DNA of 64,000 nt from a virus: positions 18,833-82,832 of the IMG/VR virus record IMGVR_UViG_3300046506_000220; one strand, written 5' to 3'. The translations under genes were made by a program, and so were the position numbers. The notes under the pieces are model-generated. The model did not search any database and was not told the DNA's origin. It saw nothing but the letters and a program-made list of their open reading frames with translations. Shown in pieces: positions 10,101-18,200 of this stretch; position 1 is the stretch's first letter, and each line of letters begins with the position of its first letter.

Positions 10101-10741
10101 TCACCGATGACAAGACCACCTGGGCGCAGTCGACCTTCCCGTGGAATGACCCGATCGCCAACAAGCAGTGGTCCACACCGGGGGATATTGCCTCGATCGG
10201 CTACAGGATGGAGATCGCGACTTCATCCAGCCTGCCTTCAAACGTGCTGTACTCGTGGCGCCTGAATAACGTCCTGACGTTTGCCGGCCCTGGTGAGGAT
10301 GGCGCCGTCACGATCCAGCAGACGGTCACCTACAAGCCCAGCAAGTATGGTTCTGGCCTGTGGTGTCAGACTGCGCCGCTGCAACCGCTGCCCACGCGGG
10401 TTAACTTCAGCGTCAACATCCCGAACGTGTTCAGCACGTCGTTCTGGTTCGTTCCGGACGATCTGACCGACCACTTCCCGATCGTGAACCTGCAGGGTCG
10501 TGATGGCGTGTTCATCAAGATCGGTTATGCCGCGGCGACCCAGACGATCTATGCGCTTGACAACGCCGGCAGGAAGGTGTCGGTGCCGGCGAATATCGAG
10601 GCGGGTGAGCGCTACTTCATCGGCTTTTCGCAGAACGTTAACGAACGGATGATCTGGTTCGGCAAGGACGACGGTTCCTGGGCACGCTCGTCGATTGCGC
10701 TTCCTGGCATCGGCGCCACCATCAACTACTCGCTCTACTGA
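7142..10741 (+). CDS. Central tail tip / host specificity protein, lambda gpJ-like
   Basis: This 1199-aa protein begins with a Gly-rich leader and LALGEGPIRGL, the conserved start of gpJ. The tail-hub region occupies about residues 30-600. It is followed by at least three fibronectin type III-like repeats (about 640-735, 745-835, 835-920; PPTNLVAESGT, PPSDVQNFNAIKRSQDILLRWDP, DLRWNPNPEDNITDYEI). A C-terminal domain (about 930-1199) has a concanavalin-like look (SFWFVPDDL, ERYFIGFS). gpJ sits at the tail tip and contacts the receptor, so this region likely helps decide host range. It begins right after the gpI stop. Confidence 0.9.
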   Translation: MHTNRTLRGAGGGGSGSKNPTRTDDNLFSRDTVEIVLALGEGPIRGLRNGMQSFHVGGTPLMSENGSINFESFNLGVKLGHPGESPINFQLGGEASNTAVGTRLFQGTWITRQTDASLRNDIDQLQVRLQVSTLYVQNDKGSFNNTAHFHIQYRAASSPSWSEYNGSGGIAVTGKTSSGVIVEYAWNVPRINDDWVIRVLKDNPDSSTTDYCDITWESFQMVTASNRTYNRVALLHLVALATSQFSSIPDFAAEVDGLELLVPTNYNTDLHTYDEGTPWNGGFKQTWTNNNAWVLYNLIMNPDWGLAKYYPWITCNRFDFYDAGKWCDVMVPDGRGGWQPRYTFNMEIKDAQSGLDMLQYVAGTFGAVIFDDATGMVHLRVDRWEEPTLLLTPENVSPEGFSYTFTDMASRYNDLEVHFVNPDLDYQGDLRNVTDPNHIALYGHIPNSFEAIGCTSEHEALRRAYYRLITNLTETMTVTCRTARLGRIIDPYRPIYIADPTTGYSTGGRIRSIANNLIYLRDPIYFTVNQNYNLKLQARGGLWTLVVAPDMVGSAYQLRIVSGVIPPDIPDRTVFTIEDNGGFGIAKPFRPLTISPADGSPNEYDITAVEININKQAAADNCTPVGSTQYSFKNPLIPPPPTNLVAESGTAMLFLSQDGTIMARIHASWDPPGTAVIKNYLIHWKESNQSTWFETTSMSESVILAPCKTGVQYDIVVWAISSFDYRSAQLAMWNYTCLGKDEPPSDVQNFNAIKRSQDILLRWDPIADLDRAGYELRLGSNWDTAVVLVTDYAATQFAWTTTQGGSYDFLIRAIDTSHNYSRLPTRTTLRLYGPSAVTGAIAIQSGNRVDLRWNPNPEDNITDYEIREGGTWATAVFVAKVKSTTYAATAGAAGTRIFWLKAIASPGIYSDKATFVTTDIAQSDSTNILYSSDEVAKGFTGPKFNMVSYGQSLRMDDGKTRSEYFFSVNLGDVFRAQNSLFIGLNAITDDKTTWAQSTFPWNDPIANKQWSTPGDIASIGYRMEIATSSSLPSNVLYSWRLNNVLTFAGPGEDGAVTIQQTVTYKPSKYGSGLWCQTAPLQPLPTRVNFSVNIPNVFSTSFWFVPDDLTDHFPIVNLQGRDGVFIKIGYAAATQTIYALDNAGRKVSVPANIEAGERYFIGFSQNVNERMIWFGKDDGSWARSSIALPGIGATINYSLY

Positions 10742-10743
10742 AA

Positions 10744-11205
10744 ATGGCCCATACCATTTCTGACATCGCGGTGATGAATACGGTGCTCGATGATGACCTT
10801 TTCGTTGCGGCACTCAAGGGTGATGCGCCGGTCGGTTTCCAGCCGTTCCAGACGTTCTACCCTGGTGACTACCAGTACAGCGAGGCAGTCTTCCGTTTAA
10901 GCATGGAATCCACCTCAGGCGACCGCGGCGTGGTTGAGAAGCTGAGCATTACGGTGGATGTACCGGATATTTTCGACCGGGGGCTGCAACTGCTTAACGC
11001 CGGAGGCGTGGTACGGGTCTATTTCGCACGGAAGTTTCATGTCCCACCCGTCGTGGTGGTCAGCGTGGAAAGTGCGAGTGATGCCTGTGTGGCCAAGTTT
11101 GATCCGGCCACTGTCACGAAGATGTATTTCGACTGCTTTCTTGAACGCGTCACCGACAAGGTCAAGATCGCTGGCGCGCTGACCTGGGCCGCACATGCGT
11201 ACTGA
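10744..11205 (+). CDS. Small tail-tip protein with possible H-type-lectin-like C-terminal half
   Basis: This 153-aa protein directly follows gpJ, separated by two bases. I do not recognise a family with certainty. Residues ~85-153 (VRVYFARKFHVPPVVVVSV, then ALTWAAHAY) resemble the H-type lectin pattern of a beta strand, a Phe-x-Pro-Pro-type turn and a closing Trp strand. A carbohydrate-binding or accessory role at the tail tip is an inference from that resemblance and from position. Confidence 0.72.
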   Translation: MAHTISDIAVMNTVLDDDLFVAALKGDAPVGFQPFQTFYPGDYQYSEAVFRLSMESTSGDRGVVEKLSITVDVPDIFDRGLQLLNAGGVVRVYFARKFHVPPVVVVSVESASDACVAKFDPATVTKMYFDCFLERVTDKVKIAGALTWAAHAY

Positions 11206-11215
11206 AACAAAGTCC

Positions 11216-11244
11216 TTGGGGGCGCTCATCCGCGCCATTAAAAT
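11216..11244 (+). promoter_or_regulatory. Candidate promoter for the Hint/radical SAM cassette
   Basis: TTGGGG and TAAAAT are separated by 17 bp, followed by TTCGGCA. The same TAAAATTTCGGCA string recurs before the repeat fibre gene at 15206, suggesting a shared late promoter type. Confidence 0.5.
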
Positions 11245-11268
11245 TTCGGCAAGCTAACGGACATCACC

Positions 11269-12771
11269 ATGCAAGGCTATACACAGATCCCCGACAGCGA
11301 GCGGGTTTCCGACTCGCTGATCCCGCTGCTCACGAATGATCAGGTGGCGATTTCGCGCAACGCGGGGTCGGCCTTCCCGACGTCCGGTCTGGTGGTGGGC
11401 ATGCCGTATCTGGCGGTCAGTGAAAACAAGCTCTACCGGCTGACCAGCCTCGCGCCGCTGACCTGGGTCGTGGAGCTGGACTACAACATCGCCTATGCGA
11501 CGGTGAATGATATTGCCGCGTCCAATGCGAACGCCAACCTGCGCATGTTGCGCAGCGGCGACCTGATGACGGGTTTTCTGACCCTGTTCAATGATCCGAC
11601 GCAGGCGCTGCACGCCGCGCCCAAGCGCTACGTCGACAACCAGATGGCCATCGCCGCGACCAGTGCGAACGCCCGCGTGGCGCGCAGCGGCGACCTGATG
11701 ACGGGCTACCTGACGTTGGTCGGGGACCCCTCCCAGCCCTATCACGCCGCGACCAAAAACTATGCTGACTACCTGTACAACGCGCTGAACAGCGCGAAGG
11801 TGGGCCGCAACAGCGACACCTTCAACGAGGTTTACAACAACGGCTGGTACCGCTCGAATGGCGCGGTCGGCTGGTACAGCCAGAGCTATGGCGGCGGCAT
11901 CTGGATGGCTGACCCCTACTATGTGAGCGTGTATGGCGGCAAGGGCTTTCGCACCGACACCCACACGCTGGAGATCGGCACGGGTGGCATCTGGACCGCG
12001 CGCTACGGCTGGCTTGAAAACCGCTTCGCCGGCAAGGGCGCGGAAGACCGGATCAACGGCACGGCGACGGTTGACGCCGGTTCGGGCGGTGTCCTTGCCC
12101 CTGCGTCTTTCTACCTTGACCGTAGCGGCTCGGCCGCGCGCCTCGTGCGCGTCTACGGCAACTGCAACTGCAACTGCGCGTGCACGTGCTTCCCGGCCGG
12201 CACGCCGATCCTGCTGGGCGATGGCAAAACGTGGATGTCCGTCGAACACATCCGCCCGGGCGACATGGTGATGACGCCGCTTGGGCCGATGCCCGTGCTC
12301 GAGGTGGAAACGCCTGTTCTCGGCGATCGCAGGATGCTCGGCTTTGCTGACGATCCGTTTGTACGCTGGACCGACGATCACGCATTCTGGACGCGCCGCG
12401 ATGGTCGCGAAGGCCTCGCCGTGGCCGATCGCGCGAGCTTCATGCGTGGCGTCGAGCTGGGCGTCGTGCGCGGCCTTCCGGATAACGATGCGGTGCTCGA
12501 GCTTGACGATGAGCGCGACGAATTCGCGCACTTTATGGGCGGCTGGGTTCGCCAGAAGGTGGTCGATTTCACCGACGGGCACGCGCCCGATACGCGCGTG
12601 TACCTGCCGATCGTGGGCGGCTGTCACCTGATCATTGCCGCCGGCTACGTGATGAGCGGCGGCGCCAACGGCTTTGACTTCGACTATCACTCGCTCGACT
12701 GGGATGCCATGCAGCGCCAGCGGTATTCCGGGAACTCACCCAGGGGGACTGCCCATGCTGCTGGTCCATAA
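11269..12771 (+). CDS. Tail fibre protein with Asn-Cys run and C-terminal Hint (hedgehog/intein) domain
   Basis: This 500-aa protein has several parts. Two fibre repeats lie around residues 90-165 (RSGDLMTGFLTL and RSGDLMTGYLTL, each followed by HAA-K-YxD). A shufflon/PilV-like adhesin segment follows at 185-255 (GAVGWYSQSYGGGIWMADPYY). Then comes the string NCNCNCACTC at 298-307. C307 is the first residue of a Hint domain (CFPAGTPILLGDG) with VEHIRPGDMV, a TxxH motif (T368, H371) and an ending GCHLIIAAGYVMSGG. Hint domains make an N-to-S acyl shift at the first Cys and cleave or transfer the upstream chain. No His-Asn ending is seen, so cleavage or transfer is more likely than splicing. The three downstream genes overlap in series. 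Confidence 0.87.
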   Translation: MQGYTQIPDSERVSDSLIPLLTNDQVAISRNAGSAFPTSGLVVGMPYLAVSENKLYRLTSLAPLTWVVELDYNIAYATVNDIAASNANANLRMLRSGDLMTGFLTLFNDPTQALHAAPKRYVDNQMAIAATSANARVARSGDLMTGYLTLVGDPSQPYHAATKNYADYLYNALNSAKVGRNSDTFNEVYNNGWYRSNGAVGWYSQSYGGGIWMADPYYVSVYGGKGFRTDTHTLEIGTGGIWTARYGWLENRFAGKGAEDRINGTATVDAGSGGVLAPASFYLDRSGSAARLVRVYGNCNCNCACTCFPAGTPILLGDGKTWMSVEHIRPGDMVMTPLGPMPVLEVETPVLGDRRMLGFADDPFVRWTDDHAFWTRRDGREGLAVADRASFMRGVELGVVRGLPDNDAVLELDDERDEFAHFMGGWVRQKVVDFTDGHAPDTRVYLPIVGGCHLIIAAGYVMSGGANGFDFDYHSLDWDAMQRQRYSGNSPRGTAHAAGP

Positions 12772-13486
12772 ATCCCTCATTGCCACCGAGCTGACGGTTG
12801 AAGAGGCACAGCAGGTTACCGACATCGTCAACGTGCTGCCGACGGACACCGGCTTCGTGATGCAGTGCCCGTCGCTGAGCCTCTACTGGCAGTTCAACCT
12901 GGAGCTGGTCGAGCACGGTAACGACATCCTGTACCTGAACCGTACGCGCGCGGGCCAGTGGACGGTCATGTGGGCGACCGACCTGCACGAGTCGAAAGAC
13001 AGCTGGTCATCGGTGATGCTGCGCAAGAACCTGGATGAGTTCCGCCCGCTGGTAATGATCGGCATCAGCCCCGACAGGAAGGACTACACCGCGATCTTCT
13101 TCTGTAACACCCGTGAGCCGAACAATCCGCAGCCGCTGGTTGATGACACCACCGAGACGGGTGACATGTCGATGAAGCGCCTGATGCCCGGCATCGAGCC
13201 GCTGCTGCAACGTCACTGGGCGAAGCACAAGCTCCTGAAGGGTGTGAAGACCAATGACTCGCTGGCCGCGCTCGAAGCGCAGGTGGACCTGCTGACGTTC
13301 TGGCTGCTCGAGTACCTGCCCGAGGACAAGCGCCAGAAACTCCTTGACGCAGGGGTGCTGAAACTCAAGGATGAAGAGACACTTTTCGATGACGTGATCG
13401 CCTACAAGACCCGCCTGCGTGAACGGCAGGCGCTCTACCTTGCGACGCTGAGCCAGTATGACAACCTTCGTCCTGAAAACGGTTGA
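12755..13486 (+). CDS. Unknown 243-aa protein in the Hint/radical SAM cassette
   Basis: The start at 12755 is chosen for its AGGGGGA ribosome site; it overlaps the fibre gene by 17 nt, and the 3' end overlaps the radical SAM gene by 29 nt. I recognise no family. The N-terminal half looks alpha/beta (TGFVMQCPSLSLYWQFNLEL, YTAIFFCNTREPNN); the C-terminal half is helical and charged. Its place between substrate-like and enzyme-like genes suggests a chaperone, recognition or structural partner, which is inference. Confidence 0.75.
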   Translation: MLLVHKSLIATELTVEEAQQVTDIVNVLPTDTGFVMQCPSLSLYWQFNLELVEHGNDILYLNRTRAGQWTVMWATDLHESKDSWSSVMLRKNLDEFRPLVMIGISPDRKDYTAIFFCNTREPNNPQPLVDDTTETGDMSMKRLMPGIEPLLQRHWAKHKLLKGVKTNDSLAALEAQVDLLTFWLLEYLPEDKRQKLLDAGVLKLKDEETLFDDVIAYKTRLRERQALYLATLSQYDNLRPENG

Positions 13487-14822
13487 CGCGACGGGTACCG
13501 GGCGCGACTTCTTCTACAACAACATGCGCAGCACGCTGGTGGATGCCGTCACCGGCCGCAGCGTCGTGCCGCTCACCGAGGCGCCTGAGCGCGCGCCGTT
13601 CCAGCATCCAGGCCGCAAGGACCACACGATCCGCACGCTCAAGATCCAGCTCGGTCTCTCGTGCAACTACAGCTGCGAGTATTGCAGCCAGCGCTTCGTG
13701 CCGCATGCGCAGCCGACCGGCCCCTACTCGGTTGACCAGTTCATCTCGCGCCTGTCGTGGAACGCGTCGCTCGCGGACGATGCGACGATCGAGTTCTGGG
13801 GGGGCGAGCCGCTCGTCTACTGGAAGACGCTGGTGCCACTGGTTGAGCAGCTGCGCATCCGCTATCCGGCGCTGACCCTGAAGATGATCACCAACGGCTC
13901 GCTGCTCGACCCGATGAAAGCAGGCTGGCTGATCTCGCAGGGTTTTCACATCGGCCTCTCGCATGATGGTCCTGGGCAGGTCGCGCGTGGTCCGGATCCG
14001 CTCGACGAACCCGCCACGCGCGAGGCGATCCTGATGTTGTACCGGCGACTGGCGCCACTTGGGCGCATGTCGTTCAACACGATGCTGCACAGGGACAATC
14101 GGTCGCGAAAAGCGGTACAGGCGTTTTTCGTCGAGCTGACGGGCGATGAGCATGTGTCCATTGGCGAGGGCATGTTCGTCGATGCGTACGATGAGGGCGG
14201 CAAGGGCATGTCGATGCCGGATCCGCATGACCACATCGATTACCGCCGCCAGGCGTTCGAGGAGCTGCGCACCGGCCAGGCGCTGAACTTCATGAATGTC
14301 ACGCAGAAGATCCAGGATTTCGCCCAGTCGGTTGCGACCGGCCGGCCGGCCTCGACGGTCGGCCAGAAATGCGGATCCGATCGCGCCGACAGCCTGACGG
14401 TGACGCTCGAAGGCGATGTGCTGACCTGCCAGAATGTCTCGGCCGTGGCGGTGGCACCGAACGGCACGCCACATCGTGCGGGGTCGCTCGATGATCTGCA
14501 GTCGGTGCAGCTCACCTCGTCGCGTCACTGGTCGACGCGTTCGCACTGTTCGGGCTGTCCGGTTCTGCAGCTGTGCAAGGGCAGCTGCATGTTCCTCGAG
14601 GGGGACCTGTGGAACGTCACCTGTGACAGCGCGTATAGCGATAACGTGGTGTTCCTCGCAACCGCCCTGCTCGAGCTGACAGGCTGCACCCTGAAGCGCA
14701 TCGAGCCGATGACGGGCAGTCTGCCTGAGCCCCGCCAGAACGTCTTTGGGCCGCTCGCCACGCCGCGGGCCGCACCCGCACCCCGCAAGATCATCTGGAT
14801 CAGAACGGAGACACCATCTTGA
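13458..14822 (+). CDS. Radical SAM enzyme with complete SPASM domain (peptide/protein maturase type)
   Basis: This 454-aa protein has the radical SAM cluster motif C69xxxC73xxC76 (LSCNYSCEYC) and GGEP at 115-118. The C-terminal SPASM domain is complete: C305, then GxxxxC324, then C364xxC367x5C373x3C377, then C389, enough for two extra [4Fe-4S] clusters. SPASM enzymes modify peptides or proteins, as in sactipeptide/ranthipeptide thioether formation, PqqE, QhpD and anaerobic sulfatase maturation. No sulfatase is nearby. The likely substrate in context is the Asn-Cys run of the fibre protein two genes upstream. The start overlaps the previous gene by 29 nt; a Pro/Ala-rich tail ends the protein. 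Confidence 0.9.
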   Translation: MTTFVLKTVDATGTGRDFFYNNMRSTLVDAVTGRSVVPLTEAPERAPFQHPGRKDHTIRTLKIQLGLSCNYSCEYCSQRFVPHAQPTGPYSVDQFISRLSWNASLADDATIEFWGGEPLVYWKTLVPLVEQLRIRYPALTLKMITNGSLLDPMKAGWLISQGFHIGLSHDGPGQVARGPDPLDEPATREAILMLYRRLAPLGRMSFNTMLHRDNRSRKAVQAFFVELTGDEHVSIGEGMFVDAYDEGGKGMSMPDPHDHIDYRRQAFEELRTGQALNFMNVTQKIQDFAQSVATGRPASTVGQKCGSDRADSLTVTLEGDVLTCQNVSAVAVAPNGTPHRAGSLDDLQSVQLTSSRHWSTRSHCSGCPVLQLCKGSCMFLEGDLWNVTCDSAYSDNVVFLATALLELTGCTLKRIEPMTGSLPEPRQNVFGPLATPRAAPAPRKIIWIRTETPS

Positions 14823-15124
14823 ACGACGATCAGGCACAGCAACAGCAACTCGACCCGCAAGGTGTGCAGTTCACCATCCGGGCGCTGCAGGACCAGCGTA
14901 ATGAGCAGGCTGATCGCGCAGCTCAGGCCACGGCTGTGGTCCAGCAACTGCAGGCCCGGATCGAGCAGCATGTGAAGCGCGATGCTCAACTGCAATCGCA
15001 GCTCGATGACATGAAAAACCAGCTTGAACTGACGAAGTCGGCACTGGCTGATGTGCAGACACGCGCGACGGGCATGGGCGTGGTGAATGTTGCGATAAAG
15101 AGCGCGACCGGGGCGAATGGTTAG
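14819..15124 (+). CDS. Small coiled-coil protein closing the cassette
   Basis: This 101-aa protein starts with TTG at 14819, supported by a CGGAG site 8 nt upstream and a 4-nt overlap with the radical SAM stop. It is Gln-rich with a continuous coiled coil from about residue 20 to 85 (heptads in DRAAQATAVVQQLQARIEQ). The function is unknown. It is the last gene before the next candidate promoter. Confidence 0.75.
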   Translation: MNDDQAQQQQLDPQGVQFTIRALQDQRNEQADRAAQATAVVQQLQARIEQHVKRDAQLQSQLDDMKNQLELTKSALADVQTRATGMGVVNVAIKSATGANG

Positions 15125-15181
15125 TTCTGGTTAGAAAGGATACCGAAACGTATCATTTCGTTGGCGGTGCGAATAAACTCT

Positions 15182-15211
15182 TTGGCCAAGCCCTGCCCCT
15201 CCCCGTAAAAT
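15182..15211 (+). promoter_or_regulatory. Candidate promoter for the repeat fibre gene
   Basis: TTGGCC and TAAAAT are separated by 18 bp, followed by TTCGGCA, matching the element before the Hint-fibre gene. It lies in the 119-bp gap between coiled-coil and fibre genes. Confidence 0.5.
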
Positions 15212-15243
15212 TTCGGCACTCACCCACCACTGAGTGCTGATTC

Positions 15244-18200
15244 ATGGCCAACAGCGGCGCCCCCACCAACGCGGATGGTGCAACGGTCACGACCGTGCTG
15301 GCGCCCGTTGCCTCGACGACACCGCATGCGCCGATCGCGATGCTGTATGGTCTCGGCCCACCGATCAGCAGCATCGGGGTCGAGGGCGCGTTCTACCGGG
15401 ACATGAACAACGATGACATGTACGGTCCCAAGGCGGGCGGTGTGTGGCCTGACGCGTACAGCATCCGTGGCTGGAAAGGTGACCAGGGTGTGCAGGGTGA
15501 GGTTGGGACGCTCAACCCGGACGACCAGGCCTACATCGACGCGGCGAAGACCGCTACGGATGCCAACCGCACCGCTGCTGCTGCCAGTCAGGCTGCTGCC
15601 GCGACCAGCGCAACCAGTGCGGGGACGTCAGCCACCAATGCGCATACGAGCGAAACGAACGCAGCTGCAAGTCAGGCCGCCGCCGTAACAAGCCAGGCCG
15701 CCGCCGACGCATCGAAGACGGCCGCGGCCGGCAGCGCGACGCAGGCCGACACCTCGAAAAATGCTGCGGCGACGAGTGCCGGCGCGGCGAGCACCTCGGC
15801 GACCGCTGCGGACCAGTCGAAGCAGGCCGCCGCGACGAGTGCTACCGCCGCAGCCGGCAGCGCTACCGCCGCTGATACGTCGAAGACGGCAGCGGACGCC
15901 AGCAAGACTGCTGCGGCCGGCAGTGCGACGGCAGCAGGCAACAGCGCGACGGCCGCCGCCCTTTCCGCAACCAGCATCGGTAACTCGGAAACGAATGCCC
16001 TCGCCTCGAAGAACGCGGCGGCTGCGAGCGCCAGCGCCGCCGACGTATCGAAGACGGCCGCTGCCGGCAGTGCCACCGCAGCCGCTACGAGTGCGACGGG
16101 CGCGGCCAGCTCGAAGACGGGCGCTGACAACAGTGCCACGGCAGCGGCTGGTAGCGCGACGGCAGCGGATGCCAGCAAGACTGCTGCTGCCGGCAGTGCG
16201 ACGGCAGCGGATGCCAGCAAGAGCGCTGCTGCGGGTTCCGCCAGTGCCGCAGCCGGCAGCGCCACAGCAGCGGACGCCAGCAAGAGCGCTGCCGCTCTTT
16301 CCGCCAGCAGCATCGGTAGCTCGGAAACGAACGCCCTGGCTTCGGCCAATGCAGCGGCGGCGAGTGCGAGCGCCGCCGACGTATCGAAGACGGATGCTGC
16401 CACGAGCGCGACGGAGGCTGGGTCGAGTGCGACGGCAGCAGCCACGAGCGCGACGGAGGCTGATGACAGCGCTGCTGCAGCAGCCGGTAGTGCAACGGCA
16501 GCGGATACCAGCAAGACGGCTGCCGATGCATCGAAGACAGCTGCTGCCGGTAGTGCAACGGCCGCTGCCGGCAGTGCGACGGCAGCAGGCAACAGCGCCG
16601 CCGCCGCGAGCGCCAGTGCCGCCAGCATCGGTAGCTCGGAAACCAATGCCCTGGCCTCGGCGGATGCAGCGGCAGCCAGTGCCAGCGCCGCCGACGTATC
16701 GAAGACGGCCGCTGCCGACAGTGCAACGGCCGCTGCCGGCAGTGCCGCCGCAGCCGCGACGAGTGCGACGGCGGCAGCCACCTCGAAGACGGGGGCTGAC
16801 AACAGCGCTGCTGCAGCGGATGCCAGCAAGACGGCTGCGGCAGGTTCCGCCAGTGCCGCAGCCGGCAGTGCGACAGCAGCAGGCGACAGCGCGACGGCGG
16901 CAGGCGACAGCGCGACGGCGGCAGGCGACAGCGCGACGGCCGCTGCCCTGTCGGCCACCAGCCTCGGTAACTCGGAAACGAACGCCCTGGCTTCGGCCAA
17001 TGCAGCGGCTGCGAGCGCGACGGACGCAGCCGGCAGCGCGACGCAGGCCGATACATCGAAGCAGGCGGCGGCGACGAGCGCAGGTGCTGCGAGCAGCTCA
17101 GCCACGGCAGCGGACCAGTCGAAGCAGGCGGCAGCGACGAGCGCCACGGCCGCCGCCGCGAGTGCCACCGCTGCTGACACCTCGAAGAACGCCGCAGCCG
17201 GCAGCGCGACAGCGGCAGGTAATAGCGCGACAGCGGCAGGCGATAGCGCCACGGCGGCAGGCAACAGCGCCGCCAGCATCGGCAACTCGGAGACGAACGC
17301 ACTGGCCTCGGCTAATGCTGCGGCGGCCAGCGCGACGCAGGCCGATACATCGAAGCAGGTGGCGGCGACGAGCGCGAGCGCAGCCGCGACGAGTGCGACG
17401 GCGGCAGCCACCTCGAAGACGGGGGCTGATAACAGTGCCACGGCAGCAGCTGGCAGCGCCACGGCAGCGGATGCGTCGAAGACGGCTGCTGCTGGTAGTG
17501 CCACGGCAGCAGGTAACAGCGCCACAGCAGCGGACGCCAGCAAGACTGCTGCGGCCAGCAGCGCCACGGCAGCGGCCACCTCCGTCGCCAGCATCGGTAA
17601 CTCGGAAACGAATGCCCTGGCCTCGGCCAATGCCGCTGCGGCGAGCGCTGCTGCCGCCGATACATCGAAGAATGCTGCGGCGACGAGTGCAGGTGCAGCC
17701 GCAACTAGTGCGACGGGCGCGGCCACCTCGAAGACGGGGGCGGACAACAGCGCCACGGCAGCGGATGCCAGCAAGACTGCAGCGGCTGGTAGCGCCAGTG
17801 CTGCTGACACCTCGAAGACCGCTGCTGCCGGCAGCGCGACGGCAGCGGCCGGTAGCGCCACGGCGGCGGACACCAGCAGGACAGCTGCCGCAGGTTCTGC
17901 TACTGCAGCAGCTGACAGCGCCACGGCGGCAGGCAACAGCGCGACCGCGGCGGCTAACAGCGCATCGGGTGCAGCAACCAGCGCGAACAATGCCTCAGCA
18001 ACGTTAGCGAACGCCCTGACGAAGGCTAATAACCTGTCCGATGTGGCTGATGCTGCCACCGCGCGCTCGAACCTCGGGCTGGGCACGGCAGCTACGCACC
18101 CCGTCGGGGACCTGCTCCAGACGGCGAACAACCTGTCCGACGTGACCCCCGCCACCGCGCGCTCGAACCTCGGGCTGGGCACGGTTGCCACGCACCCCGT

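Noticed and set aside
15590-18000. Diversity-generating retroelement target in the fibre
   Set aside because: No reverse transcriptase or template repeat is visible in the window.
15761-18007. 748-aa Arg/Pro-rich frame on the plus strand
   Set aside because: Frame-shifted shadow of the same repeats; composition is not protein-like.
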